DNA of 64,000 nucleotides from Leishmania infantum JPCM5 (taxonomy: Eukaryota > Euglenozoa > Kinetoplastea > Trypanosomatida > Trypanosomatidae), in NCBI RefSeq assembly GCF_000002875.2, contig NC_009394.2:483236-547235 (forward strand), read 5' to 3'. The notes below the pieces were generated by a model. It was not told the DNA's origin. It searched no databases and worked only from the letters and a program-made list of their open reading frames with translations. The position numbers and the translations under genes were made by a program. Positions 1 through 10,335 of the stretch are shown here, piece by piece; the stretch's first letter is position 1, and each line of letters begins with the position of its first letter.

Positions 1-1670
1 GGCAACAGCAAAGACAGAAACACCACACGAAGGACAGCCAAAAGAGTCAGCAAAAGAGGGAAGGCGCGTGTGCACGCACAAACAGCTACGCATCGCCCCC
101 CCCCCCCCCCCCCCACACACACACGCACAGAAAAGGCAGAGACACAGCGATGATGATGAGAGGGTAAACATCCACAACGAAGCCCGAAAGAGCGCACGTA
201 CACGCACAACGAGACGGGAGAGAGAAGAAAGAAAAGCACAGACACATGCACTCTGATACACACCAACCTACATCCACCCACCCACCCACCCACACACACA
301 CATACTAAGGCAAGTGTGCCTGTGTGTGTGTGTGTATACAGGGGGGGGGGCCGGTGTGTGTGGGGGTTTATGTGTCTGTGCCAGGTGATGCTGGTAGGGT
401 ACATGCACAAGCACACAAGAAGGAAGGGTAGAGGACAAGCGCATGGATCTCAGCAGCAGCAGAAAAAACAACAACAAAAAGATGCAAGCATAACGACGGC
501 ACAGCAATAACAATGGGGATCAGAGAGAGTGCATGTATGCATGTGTGTACGCATGTGTGTGTGCGCGCGCGCTGATGTATGCGTGGGAGACATCCAAAAC
601 ACAGACACACATACACGTGCATCTCTCTCTCTCTCGATATATACACATATATATGTGCGTACACACCTGCATGTGCCCATTAGCGGAGAGGCGCTGTCTT
701 TCTTTCGCTCTTTGCATTCGTTCCCGTCTCTTGCTGCTGTTTCTTCTTCGCAAGCCCGCTTGCCTCCATCATCACCCGTGTTAGATTCACGCGCGTCAGT
801 CACTGGGAGTAGCCGTGCGTGTGCGTGCGCGCAAGGGTGATGGCGTACACGTACGCTCAAGAAGCAGAGCACACAAACAGAGCACAAGCGCGCGCAGTTC
901 TTGCTGAAGGAGGAAGGGCGAGAAGCGCTGCGACACACACATACACATACACAGAGACACACAGACACGCCCAACGGCTACGGCCGTGGCGTGGTTAGTG
1001 AAGTAGGCCTGAATGGAGAGGGGGTGCCACGTGGTAAGGCAATACATCTAAGGAAGGAAGGAGGGGTGGGGTGGGGAGTGGGGCGAGCCCAAAAAGGGGC
1101 GAGTGTGGGAGAAACGAACTGAGACGCACAACCCCACCCTACACACCCACACACACGCAGAGACCAGAAGCGAAAGAACAGCGCAAAGAAGGCTGCGCGA
1201 GATACGCCTCAGTTGCAGGCAAGATGATGTGAAGCGCCGACATATGCCGAGAACGGCCACATGAAGATTCCCGCTACGTCTCCTCTCCCCACCGTGCCCC
1301 CTTCCTTGGCTAATCCACACCGAGTGAGAGGGAAAAGAAAAGCAAGAAAAGAGAGGGAGAGTTATCAAGCAGGCAGGCAGACGCAAGCGGTACCAACAAC
1401 AAAAAAAAGGGAGAGAAGACGGGGGGCCAAAGAAACACCGCATGGGAGGGAGAAGCGAGAGCAGAGAGGCGGCGACACCAGCGCCGCTTACACATCCACG
1501 CCAACCACGCTCTCTTTTCCGCAACACCAGTTCCTCAGACATCGCCCTAGAAGGGTTCCCACTTGACAGGCAGCCGTGCCTGTGAACGTTTCTCCGTGTG
1601 CGCGTGTTTTCGGTTCTAACTGTGTCTGCCATTCAAGGTAGTGTTATACTGCCATTGTGGGTGCTCACGA
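1..1670. other. 3' flank of first Rab gene, no gene seen
   Basis: This is low-complexity, GT/CA- and purine-rich DNA with a run of about 19 C at 96-114 and a run of 10 G at 341-350. Short open frames occur in all frames but have the composition of repeats rather than protein. Since the neighbouring gene is transcribed leftward, this should be its 3' UTR and intergenic sequence. Confidence 0.6.
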
Positions 1671-2321
1671 CTAGCAGCACTTGCTCTCCTTGCGGTTGCT
1701 CCGCTGGCGATCGAAGTTAACGCTCTGAGAGCGGCCAGCTGCGTTGTCTCCAGCCGTCGGTGTCTTGCCGTTGCGCTCCTTCATGTCCTCGAAGATGAAC
1801 TTGGTGATCTGCTGGAAAGCCGTCTGCACATTCTCCTTCTCCTTGGCGCTCGTCTCGATGAAGGCCATGTTGTGTTGCTGAGCCCAGGCTACCGCCTCCT
1901 CGCGCGTCACCTGGCGGCTGGAGCGCGCCTCATCGCTTTTGCACCCCACCAGCAGACACGGGATACCGGGGAGAGCCTGCTGCTTCACGCGTTCCATCCA
2001 CTGCTCTAGGTGTATAAAGGACGGGCGGTGGGTGAGGTCGAAGCAGAGCAGCACCCCATTGGCGCCGCGGTAGAACGCCGTGGCGACGGACTGGAAGCGC
2101 TCCTGGCCGGCCGTGTCCCAAATCTGAAGGCGGACGCGCTTGTCCATGTAGTTCATCTGGTGCATGCGAAAGTCGATGGCGATGGTGGAGGCGTAGTCCT
2201 TGTAGAAGACATCTTCGGAGAGACGCACCGTCAAGGATGACTTGCCTACGCCACTGTCACCAATGACAATGATCTTGAAGATGTAGTCGCAGTCACCGCC
2301 GGGCGTGTTGGGGTTGGCCAT
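1671..2321 (-). CDS. Divergent Rab-family small GTPase
   Basis: A 216-residue Ras-superfamily GTPase, most like Rab proteins that recruit effectors to membranes in vesicle traffic. Visible motifs are the P-loop GDSGVGKS (21-28), a switch I threonine in STIAIDF, the switch II motif WDTAGQERF (68-76, catalytic Gln present), and SAK (158-160). The C-terminus ends in KCC, a double-cysteine geranylgeranylation site. The usual NKxD guanine-specificity motif reads CKSD (127-130). An in-frame extension of 49 codons exists upstream, but the Met at 2319-2321 places the G domain as in other Rabs and the extension is low-complexity, so I start there. It sits beside a second Rab-like gene with the same CKxD change. 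It could belong to the kinetoplastid RabX group, but I cannot assign a subclass. Confidence 0.93.
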   Translation of the reverse strand: MANPNTPGGDCDYIFKIIVIGDSGVGKSSLTVRLSEDVFYKDYASTIAIDFRMHQMNYMDKRVRLQIWDTAGQERFQSVATAFYRGANGVLLCFDLTHRPSFIHLEQWMERVKQQALPGIPCLLVGCKSDEARSSRQVTREEAVAWAQQHNMAFIETSAKEKENVQTAFQQITKFIFEDMKERNGKTPTAGDNAAGRSQSVNFDRQRSNRKESKCC

Positions 2322-4085
2322 GATCACGGTGGGGAAGACGAGGGGTGAAGTCGGTGGTCCAAGGGGCGTGTATGCGTTTTCCTCGTATATACGTGGCCTA
2401 TAGACGACGCGCACTTGTGTTCGACAAGGAAGTGGACGAAAGGGGGTGGGGGCACACGGGGGAGCCAAAGGGGGTGGTGCACTGGTGTGTAGGGTACAGG
2501 TGGCGTAGCTTGTTTGTGGAGCTTCCTGGTGCCACGGCGTCGTATCGACTGGTGTCTAGGAGGGATGGAGGGGCCAGAGAGAGAGAGGGAGAGAGCAAGA
2601 AGAGCAAGAAAAGACACGTGTGTGAGTGCGTGCGGTTGTCCGTATGTGCAAGAGAGAGACACGGCGCGCGCAAGTGTGGAGGCACGGCGGGGATATGGTG
2701 TAGATACTCGAAGGAAGAGAACTGCACAGAGGAAAGGGAGACGAGGACTTGGAAGCAAAGGAGAGGGCGTGCGCTCCGGATGCACATGCACACACACAAA
2801 CAAAACACACGCATGCATGGCAATGTAGGATTGCTCAGAAGGCGGGTGTGCGCGCGCGTTTGAAGGAAGGGGAGGGGGGACCGCCCAGCCGCTGCGGAGA
2901 AGAGACTGACCTGCCTCCCTCGAGTGTGCGTGTTTGCAGCTGCACGCCTGCGTCAAATGAAGCGACGTGAACTATGAAGTCCCCGTTCACAGCCCTGCGC
3001 ACTCTCCCTCGTCACCGGCGCAAGAGCAGCAGTGCGGTATGAAGGGGACGAGGCGCAGGTTTCTCGTTTTGCGACCCCTTCGTTGTGTGTGTGTGTGTGT
3101 GCGTGTGTGTGTGTGCCGGGAGAGAGGAACAGAAGCACGGGAAAAAGGGACGAGAGTCAACGAGCCACAGACATGCCCCCTCCCCCCGCACACTACGCGT
3201 CCTCAGATACAAGACCACACAAACATACATACAGAAAACAGGTTATAATACCGGGAGTGGGAGGACGATGACAACAGCATTACGTCGAGAGGAGGGGGGA
3301 GGGCAAGAAAAAAAAAGAAAAACGACGAAGAACGGCGAGACGGCACCACACACGGACACGGACGGCAGGAGAGGGAGGTTAGGGGTGAAGAGAGAGCAGC
3401 AGTCGCCTCCTCCTAATCTCAGCGGAGAATAGGCAAGGGTCCAAACAAGAGAGAGTGTGCCAGAGTGGGGCAACGCCAAGCAAGCACGCATTATCAACGG
3501 CGGGGGAGGGAAGGCGAGGGGGAGAGGAAAATACAGGGTTGAAGCGAAAGAAAGCATCACGGGCACACAGCTGGAAATTATGACGGCAGGTACTTATGTG
3601 AAACTCACCATCGCGCCGGCGAAAGGTCGTGTCGTAAAGAGAGTTGGTGGGAAGGGGAGGGCCAGCAGCTGCTGTCGGCGGTTGTACGGGCCGTTCAGTC
3701 ACGTCAGCCACCACGCACAACTGAAGCAGCGGCGACAAAACGAAAAAAGAAGAGGTGCGTTCGATTACTCTCGCACCCGTGTATGAAGCAGCAGTGCAGT
3801 GACGGAAACATCGAGCCGCTGCAGCCAGAGCCCTTGCCGATGGAGGAGGCAACATCAGCAGCAGCGACCGCAGAAGCGCCATGTAGTCCTCGTACGACCA
3901 GTCTGGTCGGCTGTCGCGACGTGTTTTGCCCTTTTGTCGGCCAAGTCCCATTCACTTCTCCGTTGTGTCCTCTCTTCGTCTCCGCCATACGCCATACACC
4001 TCGCCGGATCCCTTTAGCGTCCACTTTCTTTGTTCTGCCGTGCGTTCTTCACGAGCATACTACACACCCTCCGCTCTGTATCTGC
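2322..4085. other. Intergenic region between the two Rab genes
   Basis: No convincing gene. The plus strand is purine-rich around 2570-2620, giving a minus-strand pyrimidine tract suited to trans-splicing of the Rab gene at 2321. A GT microsatellite lies near 3084-3115. A 190-codon minus frame at 3379-3951 lacks recognisable domains and is not called. Confidence 0.55.
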
Positions 4086-4754
4086 TCAGTTGGCGCAGCA
4101 CTGGCGCTTCTTCTGCTTCTCCTCCTCCTCCACAAGCAGGCGGCCACCGGGGCCGAGGATGCGGCCCGCGTGCTTGGCGCCTGGATTCGCTACGGAGGCG
4201 ATGTACGTGGCGAGCTGCTGAAACGCCTGCGATACGTTTGTGTTCTCCTTCGCGCTCGTCTCGAGGTAGCAGAGGCAGCTGTGGTACCGCGCCCACGCGT
4301 CCGCCTCGCTCTTGGCTATTTGGCGATGACTCCCCAGGACGATTCCCTCACCCTGCTCGTCGAGGTGGCTCTCTACGAGGTCCAGCTTGCACCCAACCAG
4401 GATGAGAGGCGGCACCACCGGCGAGTACCGCTCTAGCCGCTCATACCACTGATCGAGATCCTCGAAGGACTGCCGATTCGTAAGGTCGAAGCACAGTAGC
4501 GCGCCCTGGCAGTTGCGGTAGAAGGCGGTCGTGAGCGTGACGAAATCGTCCTGCCCGCTCGTGTCCCAGACCTGCAGCCGCACGCAGCGCGGCCTCTTTT
4601 CGAGGGTGTTGCAGCTACTGTACTTGAAGTCCATCCCTAAGGTGGGGACGAGGTCGGGGTAGAACGCACCATCGCAGAATCGGGACGTGATGTTGCTCTT
4701 CCCTACACTAACGCTCCCAATCACGATGATCTTGTATGCCAAATCTTCCTCCAT
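4086..4754 (-). CDS. Divergent Rab-like small GTPase, second copy
   Basis: A 222-residue Ras-superfamily protein. The P-loop reads GSVSVGKS (13-20). Switch II is WDTSGQDD (63-70), keeping the catalytic Gln but altering the usual AGQE. The guanine motif is CKLD (122-125) instead of NKxD, and SAK is at 167-169. About 20 extra residues (roughly 126-146) follow the G4 motif compared with the first Rab gene. The C-terminus has adjacent cysteines two residues from the end (CCAN), compatible with Rab-type prenylation. Upstream on the minus strand (plus purine tract 5220-5275) is a likely splice-acceptor pyrimidine tract. It shares the VGCK signature with the neighbouring Rab at 1671-2321, so the pair may be old tandem duplicates, but overall they differ considerably. 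Role: membrane traffic by family; specific step unknown. Confidence 0.92.
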   Translation of the reverse strand: MEEDLAYKIIVIGSVSVGKSNITSRFCDGAFYPDLVPTLGMDFKYSSCNTLEKRPRCVRLQVWDTSGQDDFVTLTTAFYRNCQGALLCFDLTNRQSFEDLDQWYERLERYSPVVPPLILVGCKLDLVESHLDEQGEGIVLGSHRQIAKSEADAWARYHSCLCYLETSAKENTNVSQAFQQLATYIASVANPGAKHAGRILGPGGRLLVEEEEKQKKRQCCAN

Positions 4755-5849
4755 CGTATTTTGCTCGTCGGCGTTCGGCCTCGTCCGTTTCTACGCTGTT
4801 GCACCTAGCTGAATAACTATGGTGGAGGTGGGGATGACTGCAACCGAGATGACACTCGTTTTTCAAGTCGAGTGTGGCAAAGAACCGAGGAGAGCGCGGT
4901 CAAGGCAGGGAGCGAGGAGCGGTGATGCGCAATACAGTGTACCTCCGGTGGTACTCAGAACAGCAGCACGAAGCGGCAGTAGTTCCGACGAGGGCACGCA
5001 GCACTAAAGAGCGCTTGAAAGGGATGCACAAAGGAGGACGGGGCGTCGGTGCGTGCGCGGTTGAAGGAGGAAGAGCTGCAGGGGAGTGCAGAGAGAGAGA
5101 CACACGCACATACACGCATACATGTGCACATGTATGCGTGTCGGGCAAAGCAGACAAGTGAGGACGGAGCGGAAAGGGCACAGAGACACGCCAGCTCTGA
5201 CGCTTACACAAGCTCAACAACAAAGGAGAAGAGAGGGTCGCAGCAGCTGAAAAAAGAAAAACAGAACAGAAGAAAGTGGGTGGGTAGGTAGGCCAGCAGC
5301 AGACCAGGGAGTGGGAAGGGAGAGGGTGGGCTCTGGGAGGGTCTGTGGCGCACTGTCAGTGTTGCCACCAATATACACCCAGACACACTCTCTCCTCTTG
5401 TGATGATAGACCACAGCAGTGATGGCGGCAGCAATGGACAGCAAGCACTCGCTCTCGCGCTCTGCGGCGTTGCCTTGCCGTTGGTGACTTCGTATTGCGT
5501 GTGCTGTTTGCGTATATTTGCCGATGAGAGAGGGGGGTGAGGGGGGGCGTTTCCTTACATGTATAAAAGGAGGCGGGAGATACACAGGCGACCGTAGACC
5601 AATAGGTACGCGTGACACCGCCTGCGCGTATGCGCGGCCGTGTGTGCCCGTGCATCCATAATAAGTGCATCTACGCTAGTGCGCGCTGTGCTCTGGCAAG
5701 CATGCGGAAAACATCCGTGGGCGGAACAGGCAGCGTTAGAGGTGGCGGCGGCGTACTCGTCCTTTTCGCGTGCGGACAGACGCGGGACTGCGCGGGAGAG
5801 AAAAAATTTTATATTGTTTCTTAAGAGTTCATTCGATCAGAGGATATGA
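4755..5849. other. Intergenic region, no gene seen
   Basis: Contains purine-rich stretches (5220-5290), alternating CA/TG around 5100-5140 and no long frame with protein-like composition. It combines the 5' flank of the GTPase gene at 4086-4754 with the 3' flank of the gene at 6708-7139. Confidence 0.55.
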
Positions 5850-6380
5850 GTCCAGCTCCCTCTATCCGGCCTTGTCACAGCGTCCCCATCGCGTGGTGCC
5901 ATGCAGCAGCAGACAAGTGCTACCGCAATGCCCACGTGGGCACCGCAGCACAGCCTCTGCCTCACACTCTACCCGCCCCTGCCTCGCAGGTCAGGTCGCC
6001 TCACAGCCGCTCCCATGGTGCCGGCAGCCACCTGATGCATCCCCCTCGAGGTGGCTCAGGCGCCCCACACCTGCAGGCAGTGCCAGGGCGGGGTGAAGAT
6101 GCATTGGAGTGGCATTGGCACTGTGCCCATGATGTGGATGGCACACGCGTGTTCGCTGTCTCAGGCCGCTCCAACGCAACGCCGTCCACCACCCCACCGC
6201 CGACATCAGCAGCCATGCATCGCTCTGGCATCCTCAACCGCGTGGGTGATTGTCGCTGGCACAACCAGAGGTGGCTTGACATCGACAGGGGTTAAGAGGG
6301 TGCATGGCTTCCCCCCACGCAGAGTCGGGGTACTGAGCCCTGACACCACACACGGAGAGGGGTATCCCTACGTCAGCAGG
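5850..6380 (-). mobile_element. SIDER2-like retroposon, copy 1
   Basis: Full-length copy of the 0.55-kb element found eight times in this window, here on the minus strand. It is therefore sense with respect to the gene at 6708-7139, whose 3' flank it occupies. Its 5' end (near 6380) is the variant beginning CTGACGTAGGGATACCCC, shared with copy 8 and different from copies 4-7. Short interspersed degenerate retroposons are known in Leishmania 3' UTRs, where SIDER2 members affect mRNA stability; assignment to SIDER2 is from memory of size, location and the conserved 5' block, not from alignment. Confidence 0.8.
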
Positions 6381-6707
6381 GCATGTGGCGAAAACGAGCT
6401 TAAACATCTGGATTAGTGGAAAGAGCATGGAGGTAGCGCAGAGCAGCGGATGTCTTGAAGAGTCAGAGATACACAGGAAGAGGATGGGTACCCACCGGTG
6501 CGTGAAAGCAGCTGAACGCTTGTTGTGGTGGTTGACTGCTGTGCATTGATTGGAGCATCACACATACTCATGCAGGCATGTGCATCCATATGCGTCACAG
6601 GAGCTGAGGCATCGGCGAGACCTTGCCCTCATCTCTCGGCAGAGAGAGAGACGCAATGGGAGAAACGTTCAACAAGTTTACAGGAAAAGGAGGATGCGCG
6701 ATGCACT
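6381..6707. other. 3' flank of membrane-protein gene
   Basis: Short region between the stop of the gene at 6708-7139 and the retroposon copy at 5850-6380. Nothing else recognisable. Confidence 0.5.
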
Positions 6708-7139
6708 CTACCGGTACCAGGTGGGGTGCGCCTCCTCCAATTTCTGCCGGAGACAGTGCACACGCGGTGCCTTGTACGGCGGCGAGTTCACAAGTGTAAG
6801 GATATGAAAGGCGACGCCGGCAAACAGGCCAAGGGCCATCACAATGAATACGACAACGCGCACCGGCAAGAACTTATCAATGACATCTGTGTTTGATGGC
6901 AGCTGACGTTCTCGGTAGTAGGTCGCAGGCACTACCGCGGTGGTGTTGGCGGCAGGGCCATGCGGACTTGTCAGGATGCAGCCGTACACAATGAAGGGCA
7001 GCACGGTGCAGCCGAGAATGATGAACAGGGCTGACTGTGGGGCTAAGTAGGAGCCCACAAGCGCAATAAGTATGGCCACACCAACGGTGACGAGTACCGC
7101 GAAGGTACCTGCGCCGACACCCAGTATCATCCTTTGCAA
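6708..7139 (-). CDS. Small multi-pass membrane protein
   Basis: A 143-residue hydrophobic protein. Likely membrane segments are at about 7-31, 35-57 and 93-117, with a polar loop (58-92) containing a possible N-glycosylation site NTT (65-67) and a basic C-terminal tail. The layout of two close N-terminal hairpin helices, a loop and a C-terminal hydrophobic block resembles the Vps55/OB-RGRP endosomal family, but I see no diagnostic motif, so this is only a suggestion. Met1 and Met4 are both possible starts. The codon composition is unlike the flanking low-complexity DNA and the gene fits the minus-strand cluster. A SIDER-like element lies in its 3' flank, which could affect transcript stability. 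Confidence 0.75.
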   Translation of the reverse strand: MQRMILGVGAGTFAVLVTVGVAILIALVGSYLAPQSALFIILGCTVLPFIVYGCILTSPHGPAANTTAVVPATYYRERQLPSNTDVIDKFLPVRVVVFIVMALGLFAGVAFHILTLVNSPPYKAPRVHCLRQKLEEAHPTWYR

Positions 7140-8362
7140 GCGTAACGGGGTGGGGTGGGTGGGAGAGCGCCGCGGTACGTGCAGGTCTATCTATCTGTGT
7201 GCTTGCGTGTATGTTGTCCCTCCGACGAGGAGGGTGTTGACTCTATGAAGACGACTTGCTCAATGTCACCCCTGTCCAAGTACACACACACACACACATA
7301 CATCCACTGAGACAAAAGGGCATAGCAGCAAGACTAGTGCACAAAAAGAAGTGCTCGCACGGATCAGTGTGCGCTCGCAGGATGGTGAGAGGCTCCCAGC
7401 GCACACCCAACATGAAAGAAACACGAGAAGGGTAAGACGGCCTATGAGAGAGCGGCTCCCAGGATACTGAAAGAGGCAACGGCGGACGGGGAGAAGCGCA
7501 AAGAGGGGAAAAAGAGGGTGGAGGCTCTATGGAGCCAACGTCCTCTGGAGGCCGCGCCGCGACGTCACGACGCACACATGCACACTCACAAATAAAAGCA
7601 AGGGCACCGTGAGAGGAATAGAGCGAGGAGGATGGGCGTGATACAATCGTATTAATTGTCTGGACTAGAGAGCACCAGCTCCGCGACATTCTTGCAAGTC
7701 GAATGCCCATAGGGCTGACGCAGATGCAGTAGGAGCAGAGGGCGAAGAAAGGGGAAGAGAGGCCTCTCCATGTGCGCAACAGCACAAACACGGGTGCAGA
7801 CGGAGAGGTCTCGGCCCACATGGTGCCCATGCCACCTACTTCGTCCTTTCGCCCTTTCCCTCTGTGCTGACCTCCGCCGCGTGGGACGCGTGTGTACTGC
7901 AAACACAGAAAGCAGCAACATCTTCGAATGCTCGACACGTGAAGCCTCGGTGTGGCCCTCTGGGATGCTCATGCTCTTTCTTTGAGGCAAAACAACAGTG
8001 CGCCCAATTCAGCATCAACTCTCCTGTACAACTGTGTGTCTGTCTGCATATCGGTGTCGCCTTCTATACAGAAAGAAGCACCGCGTGGGCGATGACGACA
8101 CACGCAAACCTACTTCAGAGACGAGGAGGAGGCGTGATTAGTGACATGGTGGAGAGGGAGAGAAACAAAGAGAGACGCAGAGGACCGCACAGATGAGGTG
8201 AATGACGTGAAGACGCCCTACAGAGAGACACACACCGACACACACGCGCACGCAAACGCACACAGCGAGCTGGGACCGGTTTTTATTTTCGACGTGCCCG
8301 TGTATTCCCCCTCACACACGAAAAAGGCAACCAAAGCATACACCCACGCAGCCACAGCTCAC
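7140..8362. other. Intergenic region, no gene seen
   Basis: CA- and purine-rich DNA. A 231-codon minus frame (7243-7938) is dominated by Ser/Pro/Cys and reads through a CA microsatellite near 7283-7298, so I regard it as untranslated. This region holds the 5' flank of the membrane-protein gene and the 3' flank of the hypothetical gene at 8363. Confidence 0.5.
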
Positions 8363-8842
8363 CTACCGCTGCAGCACTGCTGCTAAGCCCTGGCCGCCTG
8401 GGACGAACCGTGCTGTCATTGAATCGGGGCATGCGTCTTGCGGGCACTTCTTGTCCTTCCTCGCCCCTCCTCCACACATGTGCTGCGAGATCGGTGCCAG
8501 ACGGACGCGAGTGGGCTGCACGCCTTCATCCAAGTGGTCCGTGTGCAGGGTCCTGCTCGATAGTAGAGGCGGCGGCATCTGCCGTGCGGGTCGTAGGGGG
8601 ATGTCGACCTGCCGTCTCAGACCAATAGCAAGCTCCGTGATCCATGCAGTTGGTGTCGACTCCTCTGCCGCTGACGATTCGGCAAGCTTGTGAACGTTGA
8701 TGTGGTGTTCCCATCCACAATGACCGACGACAGACTGAAATGAGAGGTGTACGCGACGGGCCAGCAGTGCCAGCATTCGGGTCCGAGATACGCCTCCACA
8801 TGCCGTCCTCCACCGCTGTAGGTCCCGCCGTGAGAGCGCCAT
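8363..8842 (-). CDS. Hypothetical protein, unrecognised
   Basis: A 159-residue reading frame with balanced amino-acid composition, in the same direction as its neighbours and filling an otherwise large gap. It starts at the Met at 8840-8842 (MALSRRDLQRWR); an in-frame extension to 9028 is Cys/Leu-rich and less protein-like. The N-terminal third is basic and could be amphipathic. The C-terminal part has three cysteines in a short basic stretch and ends in a small Gly-rich segment. I recognise no family, membrane segment or catalytic motif. It may be a genuine small kinetoplastid protein or a chance frame. Confidence 0.5.
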   Translation of the reverse strand: MALSRRDLQRWRTACGGVSRTRMLALLARRVHLSFQSVVGHCGWEHHINVHKLAESSAAEESTPTAWITELAIGLRRQVDIPLRPARQMPPPLLSSRTLHTDHLDEGVQPTRVRLAPISQHMCGGGARKDKKCPQDACPDSMTARFVPGGQGLAAVLQR

Positions 8843-9141
8843 GAGAAGAAAGTGCGCAGCACGAAGAAGACAAAGAAAAGATCCCGTGTGGCCGCAGCTG
8901 GCAAACACGGACCTGCGCTCACAGAAGAGGGCACGGTCACAATATACATGGGCTTCGAGAGCAGCATCCTGCCATAGCACCGGCACACGCGGACACCTAT
9001 AGTCGAGCAAACAATGCAGTTGGTACATCTTCTAAAAACGGAGGAAAAACACACGCAAAAGGAAGGCGAGACTCACTGGGTCAACAGCAAGCAGCAACAT
9101 GCCTCTGCCAGCGTCAGCCAAAGCCGCCGCACACGTAGCGA

Positions 9142-10335
9142 CTACAAGCACCGATCCCAGTACTTGAAGTAGTCCTCGTCTACCGCGTTCTTGTAGAGCT
9201 CGTCTAACTGGGCCTTACGTTTGGCTGCTGCTTGTGCCTGCATCTTGTGAGTCTCCGCCAGCTGCTCGCGCTCAGCTCGGCGTTCGCGCTCGCGCTGACG
9301 ATCGAGAGCGTTTGCCATTCGCAGCTGCATGTTTTCCTGCAGCGACCACTGCCTTTGCTCCTCCACCTCTAAAAGACGACGACGGCGGAGCTCGCGGAGC
9401 TGCTCATCTTGGCCGGCTCGCAGGAGGGTCTTCTGCTTCTCCGACATGCCCTTGTAGCGCTCTGCCATGACGCTGCCGCCAAGCTCGCTGACTACGGTTT
9501 CGCGCTCGTTGAGGAAGTCGCTGTCCATCTGGTACGCCATCTCTTGCAGGCCGAGGCGAGTGTCCTCCTCCTTGGCGCGCACAGCCTCGCGTCGCTGCTG
9601 CTCAGCGAGCGCGCGGTTGAAATCGGCCCCGTTCTTCTCCATGAGCCTGCGCTGCTCCGCCACCTTTTGCTCCACCTCGTACAGGCGGTGGTTCACCTCC
9701 TCGTTGCGGTCGTCGAACGCGCGGTCGCGCTCCTGCTCCATCCACTTCTTCGCGAGCTTCTCGTTCACCTGCTGCTGCGCCCACTGCCGCTGCTGCCGCT
9801 GCTGCGCCGCCCTGCGTGCCGCGTAGTCGAGATCCTCGCCTTCAAACTTCTGCAGCGACGATGGTCCGTTACGAGGGTCGTCGTCGCCGATGCGTGCCGG
9901 AAGCTCCTTGCGCCGTGCCTCCGGGTCGTTAAGGTCCCACTCGCGGCCCATCTCTTTCTTCTGAAAGGTCTGGCGGTAGTCCTGCAGCTCCTTTTCTCGA
10001 GCTGCGCGAATGGAATTCACCTCCTGCTGCAGTGCACACGCATGGCGGTCCATCAGGAGTGCCTGTCGGTCGTAGTAGTCATTCCTCTCCTTTTCCAGCC
10101 GGCGCAGCGCTTCCTTCTCACGCACCTGCGCATCCAAGGCCTCGCGGTCGATGCCCATCTTGCGCACCTTAGGGTCCTTCAGTCGCTCCGCCCTCTGCAG
10201 CATAAAGAGCTGCTTCTTAGTCTTGGTGTTCATCTGGTTCGAAGCGCTGGCTGCGTTGTCGACGGAGCTCGCGGCTGCGATTCCGCGGCCGTTGGCCGCA
10301 GAGAACAGATTTTGTTCCTCCACCGCCGAGCCCAT
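9142..10335 (-). CDS. RIB43A: RIB43A-family flagellar doublet protein
   Basis: A 397-residue, highly charged, almost wholly alpha-helical coiled-coil protein. It matches the RIB43A/RIBC2 family in length (about 380-400), in the central phrase NGPSSLQKFEGEDL, in REWDLNDP and in the QDYRQTFQ block preceding it. RIB43A proteins are microtubule inner proteins of the ribbon region of axonemal doublets, so the product should act in the flagellum. The first Met (10333-10335) directly follows a minus-strand CA/GT microsatellite and I accept it because the N-terminus is short and polar as in the family. No frame damage is seen. Confidence 0.95.
   Translation of the reverse strand: MGSAVEEQNLFSAANGRGIAAASSVDNAASASNQMNTKTKKQLFMLQRAERLKDPKVRKMGIDREALDAQVREKEALRRLEKERNDYYDRQALLMDRHACALQQEVNSIRAAREKELQDYRQTFQKKEMGREWDLNDPEARRKELPARIGDDDPRNGPSSLQKFEGEDLDYAARRAAQQRQQRQWAQQQVNEKLAKKWMEQERDRAFDDRNEEVNHRLYEVEQKVAEQRRLMEKNGADFNRALAEQQRREAVRAKEEDTRLGLQEMAYQMDSDFLNERETVVSELGGSVMAERYKGMSEKQKTLLRAGQDEQLRELRRRRLLEVEEQRQWSLQENMQLRMANALDRQRERERRAEREQLAETHKMQAQAAAKRKAQLDELYKNAVDEDYFKYWDRCL

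Noticed and set aside
3379..3951. 190-codon minus frame between the two Rab genes
   Set aside because: Direction is right, but composition is Ser/Leu/Pro/Cys-rich with no domains, and the region carries likely splice signals.
5846..6295. Frames of 70-200 codons repeated with the same protein sequence at eight places (for example 5846-6295, 35552-36079, 37689-38294)
   Set aside because: They are translations of the SIDER-like element in various frames; frames differ between copies and are broken by single-base run-length changes, so they are not conserved genes.
7243..7938. 231-codon minus frame in the 7.1-8.4 kb gap
   Set aside because: Contains translated CA repeat and low-complexity Ser/Pro/Cys; no family resemblance.
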